Shown: positions 48,973 through 53,453 of the stretch, piece after piece
How the letters are laid out: the number at the start of each line of letters is the position of its first letter
Numbering within the stretch: position 1 is the first letter of the stretch
Source: Herbaspirillum sp. ASV7
Lineage (GTDB): Bacteria > Pseudomonadota > Gammaproteobacteria > Burkholderiales > Burkholderiaceae_D
Direction: 5' to 3'
Length of the DNA stretch: 53,453 nt
Assembly: GCF_016429215.1 (NCBI RefSeq)
Contig: NZ_JAELUH010000034.1
Coordinates: 1 to 53,453 of the forward strand
Position numbers and translations under genes: made by a program
Notes under the pieces: generated by a model
What the model was told of the DNA's origin: nothing
Database searches by the model: none
What the model saw: only the letters and a program-made list of their open reading frames with translations

Positions 48973-49953
48973 ATGAGCGATAACGCCCCCTACAACATCC
49001 CCAAGGCACCCGGCCGCTGGCGCGCCATCACGCTGGCAATGGTGATGCACGTGGCCCTGTTCCTGTTCTTCTGGGTCGGCATCCGCTGGCAGAGCGAGAC
49101 GCCGCTGACGGTCGAGGCCGAGATCTGGGATCCGCAATACAAGGAAGCCGCCCCTCTGCCCACGCCGCCCCAGCCCGAACCGGAACCGGTGGTGCAGCAA
49201 CCCCAGCCGCAGCCGCAACCCCAGCCCGAACCCAAACCCGTCGCCCCCAAGGTGATCGACGAGCCCAAGCTCGACAAGCCTGATATCGCCCTGCAAAAAG
49301 AGAAGGAAAAGAAGCGCAAGGAAGAGCAGGAGAAGCAGGAGAAGGCCGACAAGCTCAAGGCCGAAAAGGAAAAGGCCGAGCGCGAGAAGAAGGAACAGGC
49401 TGAAAAGGACAAGGCCGACCGCGAGAAGAAGGAAAAGCTCGAGGCCGACAAGCAGAAGAAGCTGAAAGAAGAGAAACAGAAGGAAGAAGAAGCCAAGAAG
49501 AAGGCCGACGCCGAGAAGCAGGCTGCCGACAAGAAGAAGCAGCAGCAGGCCGCGGCCGACGCCAAGGCTGCCGAGCAGCGTCGCCAGGAAGACTTGAAGC
49601 GCATGATGGGCCAGGCCAGCAGCACCACCAGCGCCACCGGTGGCACCGGCACGGCGGCCAAGTCGCAGGGCCCGAAGGGCACGCCTGACTACGCCAACAA
49701 GCTGCGCGCCAAGATCCGCAGCAACACGGTCTTCGACAACAGCGACGTCAGTGGAAACCCCGCCGGGGAGTACACTGTCGAATTGTTCCCGGACGGGACC
49801 GTGCGCACGGTGCGTGTGAACAAGCCTTCCGGCGTGCCCGGCTTCGACGAGGCCGTACGCACGGCCATCATGAAGTCGCAACCCTTCCCGCCCGACAAGG
49901 ATGGCAAGGTACCGTCCAGCTTCACTTTCACCCATTACCCGAAAGATCAGTAA
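48973..49953 (+). CDS. tolA: TolA, periplasm-spanning Tol component
   Basis: 326 residues from the ATG at 48973. TM helix about 18-37 (ITLAMVMHVALFLFFWVGI), Pro/Gln/Glu-rich stretch about 60-95, a very long Lys/Glu/Ala coiled coil about 100-210, a Ser/Thr/Gly linker, and the C-terminal TolA/TonB-like domain (DYANKLRAKIRSNTVF ... YTVELFPDGTVRTVRV). Links the TolQR motor to TolB and Pal. A GTG at 48952 that overlaps the tolR stop would add seven residues; neither start has a good ribosome-binding site. Confidence 0.93.
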   Translation: MSDNAPYNIPKAPGRWRAITLAMVMHVALFLFFWVGIRWQSETPLTVEAEIWDPQYKEAAPLPTPPQPEPEPVVQQPQPQPQPQPEPKPVAPKVIDEPKLDKPDIALQKEKEKKRKEEQEKQEKADKLKAEKEKAEREKKEQAEKDKADREKKEKLEADKQKKLKEEKQKEEEAKKKADAEKQAADKKKQQQAAADAKAAEQRRQEDLKRMMGQASSTTSATGGTGTAAKSQGPKGTPDYANKLRAKIRSNTVFDNSDVSGNPAGEYTVELFPDGTVRTVRVNKPSGVPGFDEAVRTAIMKSQPFPPDKDGKVPSSFTFTHYPKDQ

Positions 49954-49956
49954 ACG

Positions 49957-51243
49957 ATGATTAAAGCCCGTTACCTGACCAGCATGGCCGCCACCGCCCT
50001 CGCCGTGGCCGGCCTGTCGTTCGCACCGGCCTCGCAGGCGCAGATCCGCTTCGAGATCACCGGTGTGGGCGCCTCGCAGATTCCCATCGCCATCACCGCC
50101 TTCCCGGGTGAAGAGGCCGCGCCGCAGCAGATCACCTCGGTGGTCAAGGCCGACCTGGCCCGCAGCGGCGTCTTCAAGCTCATCGACAATGGCGACGCCC
50201 TGTCGGACTCCTCGGCGGTGGACTACGCCAGTTGGCAGAAGCGCGGCGCCAATGCGCTGGCCGTGGGCAGTGTGGCGCGCCTGGCCGATGGCCGCTTCGA
50301 CGTGCGCTACCGTCTCTATGACACGGTCGCCGGGGCCCAGCTCTCGGCCCTGTCCATCGGCGCCCAGCCGCAACTGCTGCGTCTGACCGCGCACAAGATC
50401 GCCGACGACATCTACCAGAAGCTGACCGGCATTCCCGGCATCTTCTCCACCCGTATCTCCTACGTGACCAAGTCCGGCAACGAATACCGCCTGGAAGTGG
50501 CCGACGCCGATGGCGAAGGCACCCAGGTGGCGCTGCGCTCGAACGAGCCCATCATCTCGCCGTCCTGGTCGCCCGATGGCACCAAGGTCGCCTACGTCTC
50601 CTTCGAGATGAAGAAGCCGGTGGTCTACATCCAGAACCTGGTGACGCGCCAGCGCTCCATCGTGGCCAACTTCAAGGGCAGCAACTCGGCCCCGGCCTGG
50701 TCGCCGGACGGCTCGCGCCTGGCCGTGGCCCTGACCCGCGATGGCCTCACTCAGGTCTACGTGATCAATGCCGACGGTTCCGGTCTGCGCCGCCTGACCA
50801 ACAGCGCCGGCATCGATACCGAACCGCAATTCTCGCCCGACGGCGGCAGCATCTACTTCACCAGCGACCGCAGCGGCGGTCCGCAGGTCTACAAGGTCGG
50901 CCTGGATGGCGGCTCGCCCCAGCGCGTGACCTTCGCCGGCAGCTACAACATCAGCCCGCGCATCTCGCCGGACGGCAAGACGCTGGCCTTCATCTCGCGT
51001 CGCGATGGCCAGTTCCAGCTGTATGCGCTGGACCTGACCAACGGCCAGGAAATCCGCCTGTCCGACGGCAACCGCGACCAATCGCCCAGCTTTGCGCCCA
51101 ACGGCAAATACATCATGTACGCGACGGAATCTGGTCGTCGCGGATCCCTGGCCGTCGTCTCCGTGGACGGCCGAATCAAACAGCGTCTCACGACGCAGGC
51201 CGGTGATATCAGGGAACCGACCTGGGGTCCGTTCATGAAATAA
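49957..51243 (+). CDS. tolB: Tol-Pal system protein TolB
   Basis: 428-residue periplasmic protein. The signal peptide is about 1-28 (ending SQAQ), followed by the N-terminal alpha/beta domain (to about 165) and a six-blade propeller with repeated PSWSPDGTKVAYVS, PAWSPDGSRLAVAL, PQFSPDGGSIYFTS and PRISPDGKTLAFIS strands. Binds Pal and TolA. It starts 3 bp after tolA. Confidence 0.97.
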   Translation: MIKARYLTSMAATALAVAGLSFAPASQAQIRFEITGVGASQIPIAITAFPGEEAAPQQITSVVKADLARSGVFKLIDNGDALSDSSAVDYASWQKRGANALAVGSVARLADGRFDVRYRLYDTVAGAQLSALSIGAQPQLLRLTAHKIADDIYQKLTGIPGIFSTRISYVTKSGNEYRLEVADADGEGTQVALRSNEPIISPSWSPDGTKVAYVSFEMKKPVVYIQNLVTRQRSIVANFKGSNSAPAWSPDGSRLAVALTRDGLTQVYVINADGSGLRRLTNSAGIDTEPQFSPDGGSIYFTSDRSGGPQVYKVGLDGGSPQRVTFAGSYNISPRISPDGKTLAFISRRDGQFQLYALDLTNGQEIRLSDGNRDQSPSFAPNGKYIMYATESGRRGSLAVVSVDGRIKQRLTTQAGDIREPTWGPFMK

Positions 51244-51286
51244 AGAAATCCAATATTCACATTCATCACGACAGGAGAAATCCAAA

Positions 51287-51805
51287 ATGCGCACTATCAG
51301 TACCTTCGCCCTCATCGTTTCCAGCGCTGTCCTGCTGGCCGCCTGCTCGTCCACCAAGCTGGACGACAAGGCTAACGCTCCCGTGCAAAACGGCGCCAGC
51401 AACGGTGCCGACACCCGCACCGTGGGCACCGTCAACGCCGGTTCGGTTGATCCGCTGAACGACCCGCAAGGCGTCCTGGCCAAGCGTAGCGTGTACTTCG
51501 ACTACGACAGCTACACCGTCAAGGCCGAATACCGTTCCGTGATCGAAAACCACGCCAAGTACCTGGTGGCGCACAAGGATCGCAAGGTCATCATCCAAGG
51601 CAACACCGACGATCGCGGTGGCGCCGAGTACAACCTGGCCCTGGGTCAGAAGCGTGCTGAAGCCGTCCGCAAGGCCCTGGTCCTGCTGGGCGTGTCCGAC
51701 GCACAAGTGGAAGCGGTTTCCTTCGGCAAGGAAAAGCCCAAGGCACTGGGCCAGGATGAAGCGTCCTACGCCGAGAACCGTCGCGCTGACATCGCTTACC
51801 AATAA
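51287..51805 (+). CDS. pal: Peptidoglycan-associated lipoprotein Pal
   Basis: 172 residues. Lipobox LLAAC with Cys20 lipidated, a flexible linker (about 21-65), then an OmpA-like domain (SVYFDYDSYTVKAEY, VIIQGNTDDRGGAEYNLALG, RRADIAY) that binds meso-diaminopimelate in peptidoglycan. Anchors the outer membrane and is retrieved by TolAQR at constriction. AGGAG precedes the ATG. Confidence 0.97.
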   Translation: MRTISTFALIVSSAVLLAACSSTKLDDKANAPVQNGASNGADTRTVGTVNAGSVDPLNDPQGVLAKRSVYFDYDSYTVKAEYRSVIENHAKYLVAHKDRKVIIQGNTDDRGGAEYNLALGQKRAEAVRKALVLLGVSDAQVEAVSFGKEKPKALGQDEASYAENRRADIAYQ

Positions 51806-51810
51806 TTGTC

Positions 51811-52566
51811 ATGCATACCGCTTTCAAACTGAAATCGGTAACCGTGGCGGCCTTGCTGGCCGCCACGGCTTTCTTACCGCTTACCGCCCGTGCCGGCCTG
51901 TTTGACGATGACGAGGCGCGCAAGGCCATCCTGGACATCCGCTCCAAGATCGAAGCCCTGCAGCGCGATGTCGCCAACAAGGCCGACAAGAACAGTGTCC
52001 TAACGCTGTCGGACCGCAACGACAACCTGCAGTCGCAGATTGCCGCCCTGCGTGGACAGATCGAAGTCTTGACCAATGACATTGCCAATGCCCAGCAACG
52101 GCAAAAGGATTTCTACGTCGACCTCGACGCCCGCCTGCGCAAGCTCGAACCGCAGCAGGTGAACGTGGATGGCCAGACGGTGGCTGTGGGTATCCCCGAA
52201 CAGCAGGCCTATGATGCGGCGCTGTCGCAGTTCAAGGGTGGTGACTACAAGGGTGCCGCCAACGCCTTCGCCGACTTCATCAAGCGCTATCCGCAATCCG
52301 GTTATGCCGCCTCGGCGCAATACTGGCAAGGCAACTCCCTGTATGCGCAACGCGACTACAAGGGAGCCATCGCGGCCCAGCAGAATGTGGTGAAGAACTA
52401 TCCGGACAACCCCAAGGCTGCCGACGCCCTGCTCAACATCGCCAGCTCGCAAGCCGAGTTGAAGGACAAGGCAGCGGCCAAGAAGACCCTGGAACAGTTG
52501 ATTGCCAAGCATCCGGGTACCCCGGCCGCACAGACGGGCAAGGACCGCCTGTCGTCGCTGAAGTAA
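51811..52566 (+). CDS. cpoB: Cell division coordinator CpoB
   Basis: 251 residues. Signal peptide 1-28 (ends TARA), an N-terminal coiled coil (about 35-110) for trimerisation, and a C-terminal TPR domain (AYDAALSQFKGGDYKGAANA ... YPQSGYAASAQYWQGNSLYA). Coordinates outer-membrane constriction with PBP1B activity. It begins 5 bp after pal and ends the tol-pal operon; tRNA-Lys follows directly, as in E. coli. Confidence 0.95.
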   Translation: MHTAFKLKSVTVAALLAATAFLPLTARAGLFDDDEARKAILDIRSKIEALQRDVANKADKNSVLTLSDRNDNLQSQIAALRGQIEVLTNDIANAQQRQKDFYVDLDARLRKLEPQQVNVDGQTVAVGIPEQQAYDAALSQFKGGDYKGAANAFADFIKRYPQSGYAASAQYWQGNSLYAQRDYKGAIAAQQNVVKNYPDNPKAADALLNIASSQAELKDKAAAKKTLEQLIAKHPGTPAAQTGKDRLSSLK

Positions 52567-52609
52567 CGATACGCAGGCATGCCGGGTCACAACATCTGAA
52601 GTCGACGTG

Positions 52610-52639
52610 TTGACAGCCTCGATAGAGTTTGCCTATAAT
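52610..52639 (+). promoter_or_regulatory. Promoter of tRNA-Lys
   Basis: TTGACA (52610-52615), 18-bp spacer, TATAAT (52634-52639): both hexamers match consensus exactly. The start would be near 52646, about 5 bases before the mature tRNA. Confidence 0.92.
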
Positions 52640-52650
52640 AGCTGTCTTTC

Positions 52651-52726
52651 GGGTCGTTAGCTCAGTTGGTAGAGCAGCGGACTTTTAATCCGTTGGTCGC
52701 AGGTTCGAGTCCCGCACGGCCTACCA
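52651..52726 (+). tRNA. tRNA-Lys (anticodon UUU)
   Basis: 76 nt with encoded CCA. The cloverleaf is complete: acceptor GGGTCGT/ACGGCCT (two wobble pairs), D-arm GCTC/GAGC, anticodon arm GCGGA-CTTTTAA-TCCGT with TTT at 52684-52686, T-arm GCAGG-TTCGAGT-CCCGC. Nearly the E. coli tRNA-Lys sequence in the D-arm and T-arm. Confidence 0.98.
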
Positions 52727-52733
52727 GAAAATA

Positions 52734-52761
52734 AAAGGGTTCCAGCTTGCTGGAGCCCTTT
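52734..52761 (+). terminator. Intrinsic terminator after tRNA-Lys
   Basis: AAAGGGTTCCAGC pairs with GCTGGAGCCCTTT (one wobble) and runs into TTTCTTT. Confidence 0.92.
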
Positions 52762-52782
52762 TTCTTTGTGCGCCTAAAAGCA

Positions 52783-52803
52783 CGGGGTTACACCGGGGTT
52801 ACA
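52783..52803 (+). repeat. Tandem CGGGGTTACA repeat downstream of tRNA-Lys
   Basis: CGGGGTTACA occurs at 52783-52792 and 52794-52803 (11-bp spacing), immediately before an ATGGCGATC that opens only an 8-codon frame. Paired G-rich repeats of this kind often stand just before tRNA-adjacent integrase genes, so this may be an integrase promoter remnant. Inference. Confidence 0.5.
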
Positions 52804-52869
52804 ATGGCGATCAATTTATGTCAACGATAGCGCCGCACGGATTCCGCCGTCGGCTAGTGTCACTACGCT

Positions 52870-53413
52870 ATGGCAAAGCCCACTACCGCCCCCCTTCATT
52901 GGTTTAATCTGCAGCTCTACACCAAGGCCATTCAGCTGGATTTTGCAGGCTGGAAAACCCAAATAGGTAATCGAATCCACCTGAGAGGATTGATTTCCGC
53001 AGGGAAACTTGAGGACTTCGACGTCCAATTTGCAGAAATCGCCGTAGCCCCCTTCTACGACCTGGATTTCGGGGCTACCTACGCATCCTCAACCTCAGTA
53101 GCACCACTGACAGTAAAGAGAGCAAGGGAAATAATTCTTGCCACTGACGGCTTCGAATACTCGGAGAAGGCAGCTAAGATCACCCAATGCGATCTCATGC
53201 TTGATGAGATTGGGCAGGAGGGCTTCGCAATGATCCGCCATCTAATGATCGACCTCCACGCCTCTAAGACCAAAATAAAACGTGACTTCGAAAAATACTT
53301 GGAGGCAGAACTTACAAAAAATCGTGCTAGGTACCCTCGCCCCCGAGAAGCCGAAATCACTCAAGCAGTACTTGCTTCATGGTGTGATGGACTGATTCTG
53401 CCCTATGAAGATC
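52870..53413 (+). CDS. Unrecognised protein, truncated by contig end
   Basis: A frame open for 181 codons from the ATG at 52870 to the adapter (a TAG lies 15 bases before the ATG), beginning MAKPTTAPLHWFNLQLYTKA. It contains LKGL-type strands (RIHLRGLISAGKLEDFDVQF), then a helical, charged region (EKAAKITQCDLMLDEIGQEG, RDFEKYLEAELTKNRARYPR). No family recognised, no signal peptide or TM helix. Codon use (many AAA, ATA, AGA, CTT) and lower GC differ sharply from all other genes here, suggesting acquisition. No clear ribosome-binding site. Confidence 0.6.
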
Positions 53414-53453
53414 CTGTCTCTTATACACATCTCCGAGCCCACGAGACTCCGTT
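53414..53453. other. Sequencing artefact: Nextera adapter at the right end
   Basis: 53414-53447 is the reverse complement of the adapter at 63-96, followed by TCCGTT, which is the complement of the index bases next to the left adapter. The last residues read from the preceding gene after 53413 are therefore not real. Confidence 0.97.

Noticed and set aside
48700..51483. A 927-codon leftward frame opposite tolR, tolA and tolB
   Set aside because: Antisense to well-defined tol genes; its leucine/phenylalanine-rich block is the reverse complement of the TolA Lys/Glu coiled coil.
52803..52830. An intact integrase gene next to tRNA-Lys
   Set aside because: The ATGGCGATC after the G-rich repeats runs only eight codons before a stop, and no tyrosine recombinase motifs occur in the remaining sequence.
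52816..53028. Leftward 70-codon frame after tRNA-Lys
   Set aside because: It overlaps the longer rightward frame starting at 52870, lacks a ribosome-binding site and shows no domain.

Overview
The window is about 53.3 kb of GC-rich chromosomal DNA from a betaproteobacterium. Protein sequences and gene order point to Burkholderiales, family Oxalobacteraceae, most like Herbaspirillum; this is an inference from recognised proteins, not a database match. Both ends are library artefacts: each carries a Nextera/Tn5 read-2 adapter with the same index remnant, and the left end also has a poly-C run. The biological sequence is therefore about 97-53413, and the first and last genes are cut.

Layout. 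(1) 97-6248: phosphate block, pstS-pstC-pstA (leftward) divergent from ppk1-sixA (rightward), with a PhoB box in front of each arm sharing an identical 15-bp core. (2) 6365-12650: three tandem chemoreceptor genes. (3) 12944-15713: an ATGA-coupled olsB-like/plcP-like pair followed by a GT4 glycosyltransferase, a candidate operon for phosphorus-free membrane lipids. (4) 16221-24926: bdhA, an AraC regulator, an orphan PhnZ-like HD oxygenase with its own Pho box, katG, an uncharacterised wHTH/beta-propeller pair, a DUF4337 protein and an EamA transporter. (5) 24944-29348: tcdA, secF, secD, yajC. (6) 29557-37079: chrA, a small secreted protein and a four-gene signalling operon (hybrid kinase, HD-GYP, HDOD, PAS kinase). 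This block sits between yajC and tgt-queA, which are neighbours in many proteobacteria. (7) 37129-46971: tgt, queA, recG, a DTW-domain protein, zapB-like/zapA, 6S RNA, nrdR, glyA with a ZTP riboswitch, and ydfG. (8) 47143-52726: ybgC-tolQRAB-pal-cpoB, then tRNA-Lys(UUU). Past the tRNA the base composition drops and an unrecognised truncated gene begins, which suggests the edge of an acquired segment.

The strongest theme is phosphorus economy. Phosphate uptake, polyphosphate synthesis, a probable phosphonate-cleaving oxygenase and a probable phospholipid-replacement operon lie within 18.5 kb. Three of these transcription units have recognisable Pho boxes; the lipid operon has only a weak candidate. 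The second theme is non-coding regulation around one-carbon and envelope genes: ZTP riboswitch, 6S RNA and several clean intrinsic terminators.
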